NCBI GenBank assembly: GCA_963844395.1
Contig: CAWJNX010000001.1
Coordinates: 372,001 to 436,000, forward strand
Origin: VRUE01 sp963844395
GTDB lineage: Bacteria > Actinomycetota > Thermoleophilia > Solirubrobacterales > 70-9
Length of the DNA stretch: 64,000 nt
Direction of reading: 5' to 3'
The translations under genes were made by a program, and so were the position numbers. Below are positions 43,993 to 55,221 of this stretch, one piece after another; positions within the stretch are counted from its first letter, which is position 1, and each line of letters begins with the position of its first letter. A model generated the notes under the pieces. That model saw only the letters and a list, made by a program, of their open reading frames with translations, was not told the origin of the DNA and did no database searches.

Positions 43993-45286
43993 TTGATCGA
44001 TAGCCCGCGTCGCGTCGCCGTGGTCGGCGGCAACCGGATCCCGTTCGCGCGCTCCAACTCCGTCTACTCGCGCGCCTCCAACCAGGACATGCTGACCGCC
44101 GCCCTCGATGGGCTGGTCGAGCGCTTCGACCTCGAGCGGCGAGCGGCTCGGCGAGGTTGCCGGCGGCGCCGTGCTGAAGCACTCGCGTGACCGCGACCTG
44201 ACCCGCGAGAGCCTGCTCGGCACGCGGCTGGCGCCGGAGACCGCCGCCTACGACGTCCAGCAAGCATGCGGCACCGGGCTGGAGACGACGATCCTAGTCG
44301 CTAACAAGATCGCCCTTGGGCAGATCGAAGCCGGCATCGCCTGCGGGGTGGATACCACCTCTGACGCGCCGATCGGCGTCAACGAAGACCTGCGCGAGAT
44401 CCTCCTCGACGCCAACCGCGAGAAGTCGACCGTCGGCCGCCTCAAGCAGTTGACCCGCGTCCGCCCCGGTCACGTCGTGCCGGCGATACCTCGCAACGAG
44501 GAGCCGCGCACCGGCCTCTCGATGGGCGAGCACTGCGCGGCGATGGCGGTGGAGTGGGAGATCGGCCGCGAGGAGCAGGACGAGCTGGCGGTGACGAGCC
44601 ATAACAGGCTCGCCGCCGCCTACGAGCGCGGCTTCATGGACGACCTCGTCAATCCCTACCTGGGGCTGGAGCGCGACCAGAACCTGCGCCCCGACTCGAG
44701 CGCAGAGAAGCTGGCGAAGCTGCGGCCGGTCTTCGGCGGCGAGGACGGGACGATGACCGCAGCCAACTCGACCCCGCTCAGCGACGGCGCCTCGGCGGTG
44801 CTGCTGGCGAGCGAGGAGTGGGCGAAGGAGCGCGACCTGCCCGTCCTCGCCTACTTCGCCGACGGCGAGACGGCTGCGGTCGACTACGTCCACAAGCGCG
44901 AGGGGCTCTTGATGGCGCCCGCCTACGCGATGCCGCGCCTGCTCGACCGCGCCCGGCTGACCCTGCAGGACTTCGACTTCTACGAGATCCACGAGGCGTT
45001 TGCCGCCCAGGTGCTCTGCACGCTGCGCGCCTGGGAAGACGAGACCTTCTGCCGCGAGCGGCTCGGCCGCGAGGCGCCGCTCGGTCCGATTGACCGCGAT
45101 CGGCTCAACGTCAACGGCGGCTCGCTCGCCGCCGGCCACCCCTTCGCGGCGACCGGCGGGCGGATCGTCGCCGGTCTCGCCAAGGCACTTGACGAGCGCG
45201 GCTCGGGACGGGGCCTGATCAGCATCTGCGCGGCTGGCGGCCAGGGCGTCGTTGCGGTGCTGGAGAGCGCCGGGGGAACGCCATGA
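43993..45286 (+). CDS. Acetyl-CoA acyltransferase (thiolase), frameshift near 44.14 kb
   Basis: The first part, RRVAVVGGNRIPFARSNSVY, is the thiolase N-terminus. Near 44140 the frame changes and the rest continues as SGERLGEVAGGAVLKHSRD. The active site is AAYDVQQACGTGLET with the nucleophile Cys, then SDGASAVLLAS, FEIHEAFAAQVL-type YEIHEAFAAQVLC and CAAGGQG with the second Cys. Thiolases cleave 3-oxoacyl-CoA. The TTG start is 43993. The stop overlaps the FabG start by four bases (ATGA). Order and partner genes match mycobacterial fadA2. The frame change needs one extra base removed or two added. Confidence 0.85.
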
Positions 45287-46606
45287 CCGACCTCTACTCG
45301 CAGGTCGTCAACTCGCCCCCGGGGCGGCTCGATCGCGCCGCGGCTGGGCCTGCCCCAGCCGCCGAAGCTGGAGCGCTACGAGCCGGGCACGCCGACCGTG
45401 TCGGGGCCGGTGCTGCACGGCGCCGCGCCCGGCGGCCGTCTCGAGAAGCAGCTCGAGAGCCTGCTCGACGAAGTCGGCGCCCCGCAGGCGGCCGACCCCG
45501 AGGAGCGCATCAAGACCCTGGTCTTCGACGCCACCGGGATCGCCAACTCGACCGAGCTGGTCGAGCTGCAGCGCTTCTTCCACCCCAACGTCAAGCGGGT
45601 CGAGCGCTCGGGCCGGGTCGTCGTGCTCGGCACGCCGCCGCAGGGGCTGCCGGTCCGCGAAGCGACCGCGCAGCGGGCGCTCGAGGGCTTCACCCGCTCG
45701 CTCGGCAAGGAGATCGGCCGCGGCATTGCCGTGCAGCTCGTCTACGTCGCCAAGGGCGCCGAGGGCGAGCTGGCCTCGACCCTCCGCTTCCTGCTTTCAC
45801 CCAAATCCGCCTACGTCTCGGGCCAGGTGATCCGGATCGGCGCCGCCGTCGCGAAAGCGTCGAAGCTCGACTGGGAGCGGCCGCTCGCCGGCAAGGTGGC
45901 GTTGGTCACCGGCGCCTCGCGCGGGATCGGCAAGGCGATCGCGACGACCCTGCACCGCGACGGAGCGAAGCTCGTCCTGCTCGACGTCCCGGCCCTCTCC
46001 GAAGACCTGACCGAGGTCTTCGGCCGGCTAGGCGCCGAGACGATCGAAGTCGACATCAGCGAGGAGGACGCCCCGAAGAAGATCGCCGACGCGATCCCGG
46101 GCGGCGTCGACGTCATCGTCCACAACGCGGGCGTCACCCGCGACCGCACGATCGCCAAGATGCCGGAGGACCGCTGGAGCGGCCTGGTGGAGATCAACCT
46201 CTCCAGCGAGGAGCGGATAAACGACGAGCTGCTCTCCCGGGACCTGCTGCGCGAGAACGGGCGGATCGTCTGCGTCTCCTCGATGAGCGGGATAGCCGGC
46301 AACTCCGGCCAGACCAACTACGCCACCTCGAAGGCCGGCGTGATCGGCATGGTCGAAGCGCTGGCACCCGAGCTAGCCAAGCGCGGGGCGACGATCAACG
46401 CGGTCGCCCCCGGCTTCATCGAGACCCAGATGACGGCGAAGATGCCGATCGCGATCCGCGAAGCCGGCCGCCGCATGAACTCGATGTCCCAAGGGGGAAA
46501 GCCGGCCGACGTCGCCGAGACGATCGCCTGGTTCGCCAGTCCGGCCTCGGCCGGCGTCAACGGCAACGTCGTCCGCGTCTGCGGCCAGAGCCTGCTGGGG
46601 GCATGA
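45283..46606 (+). CDS. fabG: High-molecular-weight 3-oxoacyl-ACP/CoA reductase (FabG4-like), frameshift near 45.33 kb
   Basis: The N-terminal 15 residues (TDLYSQVVNSPPGRL) are in one frame; the rest, from IAPRLGLPQPPKLERYEPG, in another. A single extra base at about 45331 explains it. The N-terminal domain (KTLVFDATGIANS, VRVVVLGTPP region) is a flavodoxin-like addition typical of HMwFabG; the reductase domain has VTGASRGIGKAIA, NAGVT, Ser in VSSMSG and YATSKAGV. It reduces 3-oxoacyl-CoA/ACP using NADH. Length when joined is about 440 residues. It is translationally coupled with thiolase upstream and the MaoC gene downstream (ATGA/TGATG). Confidence 0.85.
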
Positions 46607-47538
46607 TGAAGGTCCGCGCGCTCGACAGCTCGCCGAGGATCCTGCCGCTCTACGCGCGGGCGGCGGCGCCGCTGATCCCGGGCGCCTCGCTGCTGCCCTT
46701 CGTACCGGGGCGCGGCAAGGAAATTCCCGATCTGACGTTGACCCTGTGCGTCCGCACCGACCCGGATGAGGTCGCGGCCTACGCCCGTGTCTGCGGCTTC
46801 TCGCTCCGCGACCATCTTCCCCCCACCTACCCGCACGTCCTCGCCTTCCCTCTCCACATGGCGGTGATGGCCGACGGCGGCTTCCCCTTCGGCGCGGTCG
46901 GCCTCGTCCACGTCGAGAACCGGATCGTCCAGCAGCGGCGGATCGGGCTCGGCGAAGAGCTGGAGCTGCGCGTCCATCCGACCGGACTCGAGCCGCATCC
47001 GAAGGGCCGCACGTTCACGCTCGTGACCGAGGCGTGGATCGGCGGCGAGAAAGTCTGGGAGAGCACCAGCACGATGCTCCGCCGCGGCGAAAAGAACTCC
47101 GCCGACGGGACGAAAACGCCAGCCGGAGTGACGAAATCGGCCCGTCGGCCCGGCGACGACGAACTCACGTCTACCGCCGAGTGGCGGCTTGGGGACGATC
47201 TCGGTCGACGGTATGCGGCCGTCTCTGGCGACCGTAATCCGATCCACATGCACTCGCTGACCGCGAAGCCGCTTGGCTTCCGGGCGGCGATCGCGCACGG
47301 GATGTGGACCAAGGCGCGCTGCCTGGCGGCGATCGAGAGTCGCCTGCCCGACGCATTCGCCGTTGACGTCCGCTTTCGCAAGCCGATCTTCCTGCCCGGC
47401 CGCGTCGAGCTCCTGACCGCCACGCGCGGCGAGGAGATCGCGTTCGCGGTCCGGAACCCGCAGCGACAGACCCCACACCTCGACGGCCTTGTGGGGCCAA
47501 TCGAGCCGAAACCGAGAAGCGAGAGGAAGGCACAGTGA
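46603..47538 (+). CDS. MaoC-like 3-hydroxyacyl-thioester dehydratase (HtdX-like)
   Basis: A 311-residue double hot-dog protein. Hydratase-2 signature YAAVSGDRNPIHMHSLTAKP leads to LGFRAAIAHGMW, giving the Asp-His catalytic pair in D-x4-H (DRNPIH). A PVLAFPLHMAVM-like segment (YPHVLAFPLHMAVMADGG) is in the first half. This matches HtdX of M. tuberculosis, which is also next to fabG4. It would dehydrate (3R)-hydroxyacyl thioesters. The start overlaps the FabG stop, and its stop overlaps the next acyl-CoA dehydrogenase start, so translation is coupled. Confidence 0.9.
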   Translation: MMKVRALDSSPRILPLYARAAAPLIPGASLLPFVPGRGKEIPDLTLTLCVRTDPDEVAAYARVCGFSLRDHLPPTYPHVLAFPLHMAVMADGGFPFGAVGLVHVENRIVQQRRIGLGEELELRVHPTGLEPHPKGRTFTLVTEAWIGGEKVWESTSTMLRRGEKNSADGTKTPAGVTKSARRPGDDELTSTAEWRLGDDLGRRYAAVSGDRNPIHMHSLTAKPLGFRAAIAHGMWTKARCLAAIESRLPDAFAVDVRFRKPIFLPGRVELLTATRGEEIAFAVRNPQRQTPHLDGLVGPIEPKPRSERKAQ

Positions 47539-48869
47539 ACGGCAACGACAAGGGAGGCATCGCCGAGCGCAGCATGGGCTTCGGGCTGCGGGCGCTGAAC
47601 CGCCTAGCCGGCTCGGACCTGCTCGACCGGATCCGCGTCCGCAAACAGGTCGAGCGGGCGCTCTTCCAGGGCACCAAGACCGGCTTCCGCTCCGCCACCG
47701 CGGCCGGCCGCACCTTCAAGGCGGCGCAGAAGCTCGGCAAACCGGCGCGGCAGCGGCCGGGCAAGCCGCGCCCCCTGTTCGACGTCACGCCCGACGACGA
47801 GCAGCAGATGTTCCAGGAAGGGGTGCGCGACTACGCCGCCGAGAAGGTCCGTCCCGCCGCCCAGAAGGCGGACGCCGATCTCTCAACCCCGCCCGAGCTG
47901 CTTGCCGCGACCAACGAGCTCGGCATCAACACGCTCGGCATCCCCGAGGAGCTGGGCGGCGTGGTCAGCGAGCAGGCCGCTGTTGGAGCCGTGCTGATCG
48001 GCGAGGCGCTCGCCCACGGCGACATGGGGATCGCCTACGCGGCACTCTCCCCCGGCGCCGTCGCCACCGCGATCGGCCACTGGGGAACGGCAGAGCAGGA
48101 GGCGACCTACCTGCCGGCCTTCGCCGGCGAGGACGTGCCGGCGGCGGCGCTGGCGATGCTCGAGCCTAAGCCGCTCTTCGACCCGTTGCAGCTCGAGACC
48201 AAAGCGCGCCGCGACGGCGAGGACTGGGTGCTCGACGGCGCCAAGTCGCTGGTCGCTCGCGCCACCGACTGCGAGCTGTTCGTCGTCGCTGCGGAGGCCG
48301 AGGGCATCGGCCCGGCCCTGTTCGTGATCGAGTCCGGCGGCAAGGGCCTCTCGGTGGAAGCCGAGCCGGCGATGGGCCTGCGACCCGCCGCCACGGGCAG
48401 GCTGCTGCTGGAGGGTGTGCGGCTGCCGGCCGGAGCACTGATGTGCGATGGCAAGCCCGAGGCATACCTCGAGTGCGTGCACCGTGCCCGCATCGCCTGG
48501 TGCGCGCTGGCGGTCGGCACCTCGCAGGCGGTCCTCGACTACGTCATCCCCTACGTCAACGACCGCACCGCCTTCGGCGAACCAGTCTCCAACCGGCAGG
48601 GCGTCGCCTTCGCGGTCTCCGACATCGGCATCGAGACCGAAGCGATGCGGCTCGCCACCTACCGTGCCGCCAGCCGCGCCGACCAGGGCGAGGACTTCGC
48701 CCACGAGGCGGCCCTAGCACGGCGCCTTTGCGCCGCCAAGGGGATGCAGATCGGCTCCGACGGCGTGCAGCTGCTCGGCGGCCACGGCTTCGTCAAGGAG
48801 CACCCGGTCGAGCGCTGGTACCGCGACCTCCGCGCAGCGGGCGTCATGGAGGGCGCCCTGCTCGTCTAG
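47535..48869 (+). CDS. Acyl-CoA dehydrogenase-like protein (FadE-type)
   Basis: A 444-residue acyl-CoA dehydrogenase family protein. The N-terminal 80 residues are an extra arginine/lysine-rich region. Conserved parts are GINTLGIPEELGGVVSEQ, DGAKSLVARATDCELFVVAA, NDRTAFGEPVSNRQGVAFAV, LLGGHGFVKEHPVERWYRDL and VMEGALLV at the end, where the catalytic glutamate would be. It is shorter than usual at the C-terminus. GTG 47535 overlaps the previous stop (GTGA). It probably forms a dimeric complex or works with the next dehydrogenase at 48886. Confidence 0.87.
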   Translation: MNGNDKGGIAERSMGFGLRALNRLAGSDLLDRIRVRKQVERALFQGTKTGFRSATAAGRTFKAAQKLGKPARQRPGKPRPLFDVTPDDEQQMFQEGVRDYAAEKVRPAAQKADADLSTPPELLAATNELGINTLGIPEELGGVVSEQAAVGAVLIGEALAHGDMGIAYAALSPGAVATAIGHWGTAEQEATYLPAFAGEDVPAAALAMLEPKPLFDPLQLETKARRDGEDWVLDGAKSLVARATDCELFVVAAEAEGIGPALFVIESGGKGLSVEAEPAMGLRPAATGRLLLEGVRLPAGALMCDGKPEAYLECVHRARIAWCALAVGTSQAVLDYVIPYVNDRTAFGEPVSNRQGVAFAVSDIGIETEAMRLATYRAASRADQGEDFAHEAALARRLCAAKGMQIGSDGVQLLGGHGFVKEHPVERWYRDLRAAGVMEGALLV

Positions 48870-48885
48870 CGCCAAAGGAAAAGAC

Positions 48886-50100
48886 ATGATCAATCTGGAG
48901 ATACCGAAGAAGTTCAGGCCGCTGGTCAGCCAGGCCAACCAGGTCGCAAACGAGGTCTTCCGGCCGATCTCGCGCAAGTACGACGAGGCCGAGCACGAGT
49001 ATCCGAAAGAGCTCGACATGCTCGCCTCGCTGATCGACGGGATGAACGAGGGTTCAGACATCGGCGGCGCCGGCGCCGCCGGCGTGCGCCGTGAGTCGAG
49101 CGGCAACGGCGACGGCGGCAACCGCAATGGCTCCAACCTCTCCACCGTGCTCGGCATCATCGAGCTCTGCTGGGGCGACGTCGGCCTGCTGCTCTCAATG
49201 CCGCGCCAGGGGCTCGGCAACTCGGCCATCGCCTCGGTGGCGACCGAGGAGCAGCTGGAGCGCTACGGCGGCAAGTGGGCGGCGATGGCGATCACCGAGC
49301 CGGAGGCCGGCTCGGACTCGGCCGCGATCCGCACCACCGCCGAGCTGGATGGCGACGAGTATGTGCTCAATGGCGAGAAGATCTTCGTCACCTCGGGCGA
49401 CCGAGCCGACCTGATCGTCGTCTGGGCTTCGCTCGACCGCGACAAGGGCAGGGCGGCGATCAAGTCGTTCATCGTCGAGCGCGACAACCCCGGCCTCAAG
49501 CTCGACCGGCTTGAGCACAAGCTCGGGATCCGCGCCTCCGACACCGCTAACTTCACCCTCCAGGACTGCCGGGTGCCGAAGGAGGCATTGCTCGGCAGCC
49601 CCGAGATCGACATGAAGCAGGGCTTCGGCGGCGCGATGCAGACGTTCGACAACACGCGACCGCTGGTCGCCGCGATGGCCGTCGGCGTCACCCGCGCCGC
49701 GCTGGAGGAGACGCGACGCTGGCTCGAAGAGGCCGGGGTCGAGATCGACGACGCCGTGCCGGCGCTCGCCCAGCACGCCGCGGCGGCGCGGCTGCTGGAG
49801 ATGGAAGCCGACTACGAGGCCGCCCGCCTGCTGACGATGCAGGCCGCCTGGATGGCAGACAACGCGAAGCCGAACTCACTGCAGGCCTCGATGGCAAAGG
49901 CGAAGGCCGGCCGCACCTGCGTCGAGGTGACGCTCGGCTGCGTCGAGCTCTGCGGCAGCGTCGGCTACGGTGAGAGCGGCCTGCTCGAGAAGTGGGCTCG
50001 CGACGCGAAGATCCTCGACATCTTCGAGGGCACCCAGCAGATCCAGCTGCTGATCGTCGCGCGGCAGTTGCTGGGGAAGAGCTCCAGCGAACTGCGCTGA
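48886..50100 (+). CDS. Acyl-CoA dehydrogenase
   Basis: A 404-residue acyl-CoA dehydrogenase. Motifs: AITEPEAGSDSAAIRT, YVLNGEKIFVTSGDRADLIV, DCRVPKEALLG, and the C-terminal LCGSVGYGESGLLEKWARDA followed by ILDIFEGTQQIQLLIVARQL containing the catalytic Glu. The region after residue 55 has an unusual flexible Gly/Asn/Ser-rich insertion (GAGAAGVRRESSGNGDGGN). It starts 16 bases after the previous gene's stop and follows GGAAAAG, so is in the same operon. It oxidises acyl-CoA with ETF as acceptor. Confidence 0.9.
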   Translation: MINLEIPKKFRPLVSQANQVANEVFRPISRKYDEAEHEYPKELDMLASLIDGMNEGSDIGGAGAAGVRRESSGNGDGGNRNGSNLSTVLGIIELCWGDVGLLLSMPRQGLGNSAIASVATEEQLERYGGKWAAMAITEPEAGSDSAAIRTTAELDGDEYVLNGEKIFVTSGDRADLIVVWASLDRDKGRAAIKSFIVERDNPGLKLDRLEHKLGIRASDTANFTLQDCRVPKEALLGSPEIDMKQGFGGAMQTFDNTRPLVAAMAVGVTRAALEETRRWLEEAGVEIDDAVPALAQHAAAARLLEMEADYEAARLLTMQAAWMADNAKPNSLQASMAKAKAGRTCVEVTLGCVELCGSVGYGESGLLEKWARDAKILDIFEGTQQIQLLIVARQLLGKSSSELR

Positions 50101-50142
50101 GGACCTTCCCGACTGCATTTCGTTCCGGCAGACTGCCGAGCC

Positions 50143-51624
50143 GTGAACTTCATCGAGGATGTGGTTGAAGCATTTCCCGCGGCACGGCCGGCGCTGATCG
50201 AGGTCGATGCGGCGGGCGAGCGACGGGTTCACCATTTCGGTGAGCTGTACGCGCGCTCTGCGGGGCTCTCTGGTGCGTTCGCGGCGTGCGGCATTGGGCG
50301 CGGCGACGTCGTCATGACCCTGGTGGGCAGCCGGCCCGAGTGGGTGCTTGCGCTGCTCGCCTGCTGGCGGATGGGCGCGGTGGCGCTGCCCTGCAACCCA
50401 CAGTTGCGGCGCAAGGACCTAGAGCTGCGGGTGCGGACGGCGAATCCCAAGCTGGCGGTCGGTGAGGCGCGCTACCTCGGCGAGCTGCCCGACGGCGTTC
50501 CCTATATGGACATGGGCGACCTCTCCCGGGTCTTCGACGAGGACCGCTCCCAGGAGACGCCAGCGCCGGTCGAGCGCCTCGACCCCGCCGACCCGGCGGC
50601 GATCGTCTTCACCTCTGGGACGACGGGCGAGCCGCGCGGCGTCGTCTACCCGCAGCGCTACCTGGCCGGCCAGCGCCTGCAGGCCGAGCACTGGTTCGGC
50701 GCCCAGGCCGGCGAGGTCGCCTGGTGCACGGCGGCCCCTGGCTGGTCGAAGTCGACCCGCAACGCGTTCATCGCCCCCTGGCTGGGCGGCGCCGTCCCCG
50801 TCCTCCACGCCGGCCGTTTCGACCCCGCCGAGCGACTGCGGCTCTGTGAGGAGCTGGGCGTCAACGTGCTCTGTCAGGCGCCTACCGAGTACCGGATGCT
50901 GGCCAGCCGCACAGAGCTGAGACCAGTTCCCTCGCTGCGCCGCCTCGTCTCGGCAGGCGAGCCGATCGAGCCGGGGACGATCCGGCTCTTCGCCGAGCGG
51001 CTCGGGCTGGCGGTCGGCGACGGCTATGGCCAGACGGAGACCGGGCCGGTGACCGGGATGCGCCCCGGCGAGGACGACCCCGCCCGCTACGGATCGATGG
51101 GCAGGCCGTTACCCGGCATCGAGGTTCGGGTCGTGCCCGCGGACGGAGCCGAAGCAGGGGAGGCGGCAGTAGGCGAATTGCAGCTGCGAGCGGACTCCTC
51201 CCCAACCTTCTTCTCGCACTATCTCGACGGTGAGCGCTTCGAGGCCGAGTGGTGGCCGACGGGGGACCGCGTCCGCGAGGACGAAGACGGCTACCTCTGG
51301 TTCGAAGGGCGCGGCGACGACCTGATCCTCTCTGCCGGCTACCGAATCGGCCCCTTCGAGGTCGAGTCGGCGCTGGTGTCCCACCCGGCGGTTGCCGAGG
51401 CGGCCGCGGTCGCCGCCCCCGACCCCGAGCGGGGCTCGGTCGTCCGCGCGATCGTCGTCCTCCACGAAGACCGCTCCCCCTCCGATGAGCTCGCCCGCGA
51501 GCTGCAACAGCACGTCAGAGGGCAGACCGCGCCCTACAAGTACCCGCGCATCGTCGAGTTCGCCGCCAAGCTACCGAAGACTCATAGCGGCAAGGTGAAG
51601 CGGGCGGAGCTCCGCACCGGCTAG
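50143..51624 (+). CDS. AMP-forming acyl-CoA synthetase (MACS-like)
   Basis: A 493-residue ANL-superfamily ligase. The P-loop IVFTSGTTGEPRGV, A5 motif VGDGYGQTETGP, A7/A8 motifs WPTGDRVREDEDGYLWFEGR and DDLILSAGYRIGPFEVESAL, and the catalytic lysine in KLPKTHSGKVKR are all present. It activates medium-chain or related fatty acids to acyl-CoA, feeding the acyl-CoA dehydrogenases and thiolase upstream. GTG 50143 lies 42 bases after the previous stop. The strong stem-loop right after its stop ends the operon. Confidence 0.92.
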   Translation: MNFIEDVVEAFPAARPALIEVDAAGERRVHHFGELYARSAGLSGAFAACGIGRGDVVMTLVGSRPEWVLALLACWRMGAVALPCNPQLRRKDLELRVRTANPKLAVGEARYLGELPDGVPYMDMGDLSRVFDEDRSQETPAPVERLDPADPAAIVFTSGTTGEPRGVVYPQRYLAGQRLQAEHWFGAQAGEVAWCTAAPGWSKSTRNAFIAPWLGGAVPVLHAGRFDPAERLRLCEELGVNVLCQAPTEYRMLASRTELRPVPSLRRLVSAGEPIEPGTIRLFAERLGLAVGDGYGQTETGPVTGMRPGEDDPARYGSMGRPLPGIEVRVVPADGAEAGEAAVGELQLRADSSPTFFSHYLDGERFEAEWWPTGDRVREDEDGYLWFEGRGDDLILSAGYRIGPFEVESALVSHPAVAEAAAVAAPDPERGSVVRAIVVLHEDRSPSDELARELQQHVRGQTAPYKYPRIVEFAAKLPKTHSGKVKRAELRTG

Positions 51625-51625
51625 G

Positions 51626-51664
51626 AGCCCATCCCGGTAGGGGTGGAACGTACCGGGATGGGCT
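51626..51664. terminator. Bidirectional terminator hairpin
   Basis: AGCCCATCCCGGTA (51626-51639) and TACCGGGATGGGCT (51651-51664) form a perfect 14-base stem with an 11-base loop, between the convergent ends of the acyl-CoA synthetase and the GGDEF-EAL gene. TTGCTC follows on the plus strand. Confidence 0.85.
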
Positions 51665-51669
51665 TTGCT

Positions 51670-53190
51670 CTAAGCCGGGAAAGCGTCGGCGAGGGCCGCG
51701 GGGCGCCCGAGATGGTAGCCCTGGGCCATGTTAACGCCGTACTCGCGCAGCATGTCCTTCGTGATGTCGTCCTGGACGTACTCGGCGATCGTCGCCTTGC
51801 CGAGCCCGCGGGCGATCTGGACGATCGCCTGCACGGTGAGCTGGTCAGCGTCGCTGCGCGGCATGTCGCGGATGAAGGAGCCGTCGATCTTGATCAAGTC
51901 GAACGGGATCCGCTTCAGGTAGTGGAAGGGACCGAAGCCGGCGCCGTAGTCGTCGATCGCGACCTGGCAGCCGAACTCGGTGAGGCGGTCGGCGAAGCCG
52001 GCCGCGGCCTCGTAGTCGTGGTTGTACGCCTGGGACGTCTCGGTGATCTCGAAGGTGCAGTGCGAGGGGTCGGCGCCCTCCTCGTCGAGCCGCCGTTCGA
52101 TGAACTCGAGCACGGAGATATCGGCAAGCGAGGCACCCGAGAGGTTGACGTGCAGCGAGAGCGGCCGGCCCTCGCGCTCGCGCTCGGCGAGCAACCGCAG
52201 GGTGCGGGCGACGACCCAGCGGTCCAGCTCCTGGACCATCCCGGCACGCTCGGCCGCCTCGATGAACGAGGCCGCGGGGAGCAGCTCGCCTTCTTCGCTG
52301 GTCATCCGCAGCAGCAGCTCGTGGCGCTCGATCCCGCCCGAGGTGAGGTTGTGGATCGGCTGCGAGTGGAGGCTGAGGCGATCCTGGGTGAGCGCGTCGC
52401 GGATCCTCGCGGCGGCGGTCTGACGCCGCTCCGGCTCGCGCTGCGGGTCGGCCGGGTCGCGGAAGAGGGCGATCTTGTTGCGGCCATCCTCCTTCGCCCG
52501 GTACATCGCCTGGTCGGCGGCGACCAGCACCGCCTCGGCGCCGACGTCGCCCTTGGCGCCGAACATCGTGATCCCGACGCTGATCGTGGCCGGGTCGGCA
52601 TCCGGCGCGGGCCGGGCGCTCTCGGCCACCTGGGCGCGCAGGTCTTCGCCGAGGTGCAGCGCCCCGGCGGTGTCGGTCTGCGGCATCAGGATCGCGAACT
52701 CGTCACCGGAGAGGCGGGCGACGATGTCGGTAGCGCGGACCCGTTCGCGCATCGTCCCGGCAACCTGGCGGATCAGGTGGTCGCCGGCGTGGTGGCCGAA
52801 GCTGTCGTTGACCGTCTTCAGGCCGTCAATGTCGACGATCATCACCGCGCCCTGGCCACCGTAGCGGGCAGCGAAGGAGACGAACTGGTCGAGCTCGGCG
52901 CGGAACCGGCGCCGGTCGAGGAGCCCGGTGAGGGAGTCGTGGTCGGCCAGGTAGCGAAGCTCGGCCTCAGTTCGTTCGGCCCGCTCCAGAGCCGCCATTA
53001 CGACTTCCCGGTCCTCTGGACCAAGCTTCTGCAGCACGGAATCGATCGCCGGCCCGCCCTCGGCGAGAAGTCTTTCGTTTGGCACCAACGGAATGTAGAG
53101 CCGTATTGGTCCGGAGTCGCCTGGCGCAGCGCCCGTTTCCGCACTGCGACCAACTTTCGCTGAGCCGCGCCACCCAATAGTTGGCTTCAA
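51670..53190 (-). CDS. GGDEF-EAL cyclic-di-GMP signalling protein
   Basis: A 506-residue cytoplasmic protein. After a short N-terminal region comes a GGDEF domain (DHDSLTGLLDRRRFRAEL, MIVDIDGLKTVNDSFGHHAG, active-site RLSGDEFAIL, i.e. SGDEF) and an EAL domain whose signature is ELL (GIERHELLLRM), with ITETSQAYN, IDDYGAGFGPFHYL, KIDGSFIRD and IAEYVQDD. SGDEF variants can still be active cyclases; the EAL metal residues appear largely kept. It would make or degrade c-di-GMP and could influence polysaccharide output, but no direct link is seen. No transmembrane segment is apparent. Confidence 0.92.
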   Translation of the reverse strand: MKPTIGWRGSAKVGRSAETGAAPGDSGPIRLYIPLVPNERLLAEGGPAIDSVLQKLGPEDREVVMAALERAERTEAELRYLADHDSLTGLLDRRRFRAELDQFVSFAARYGGQGAVMIVDIDGLKTVNDSFGHHAGDHLIRQVAGTMRERVRATDIVARLSGDEFAILMPQTDTAGALHLGEDLRAQVAESARPAPDADPATISVGITMFGAKGDVGAEAVLVAADQAMYRAKEDGRNKIALFRDPADPQREPERRQTAAARIRDALTQDRLSLHSQPIHNLTSGGIERHELLLRMTSEEGELLPAASFIEAAERAGMVQELDRWVVARTLRLLAEREREGRPLSLHVNLSGASLADISVLEFIERRLDEEGADPSHCTFEITETSQAYNHDYEAAAGFADRLTEFGCQVAIDDYGAGFGPFHYLKRIPFDLIKIDGSFIRDMPRSDADQLTVQAIVQIARGLGKATIAEYVQDDITKDMLREYGVNMAQGYHLGRPAALADAFPA

Positions 53191-53213
53191 GCGTGCGCGG
53201 GTAGTCTCGCCAT

Positions 53214-55181
<1,968 letters not shown>

Positions 55182-55221
55182 CGCTCCTCCGGCGGGTGCC
55201 GCCGCGACAGGACCCGCGCGC

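Noticed and set aside
45283..47538. A 751-codon frame spanning fabG and the MaoC gene
   Set aside because: It is a fused frame: its middle is the wrong frame of fabG. The true proteins are the two separate ones.
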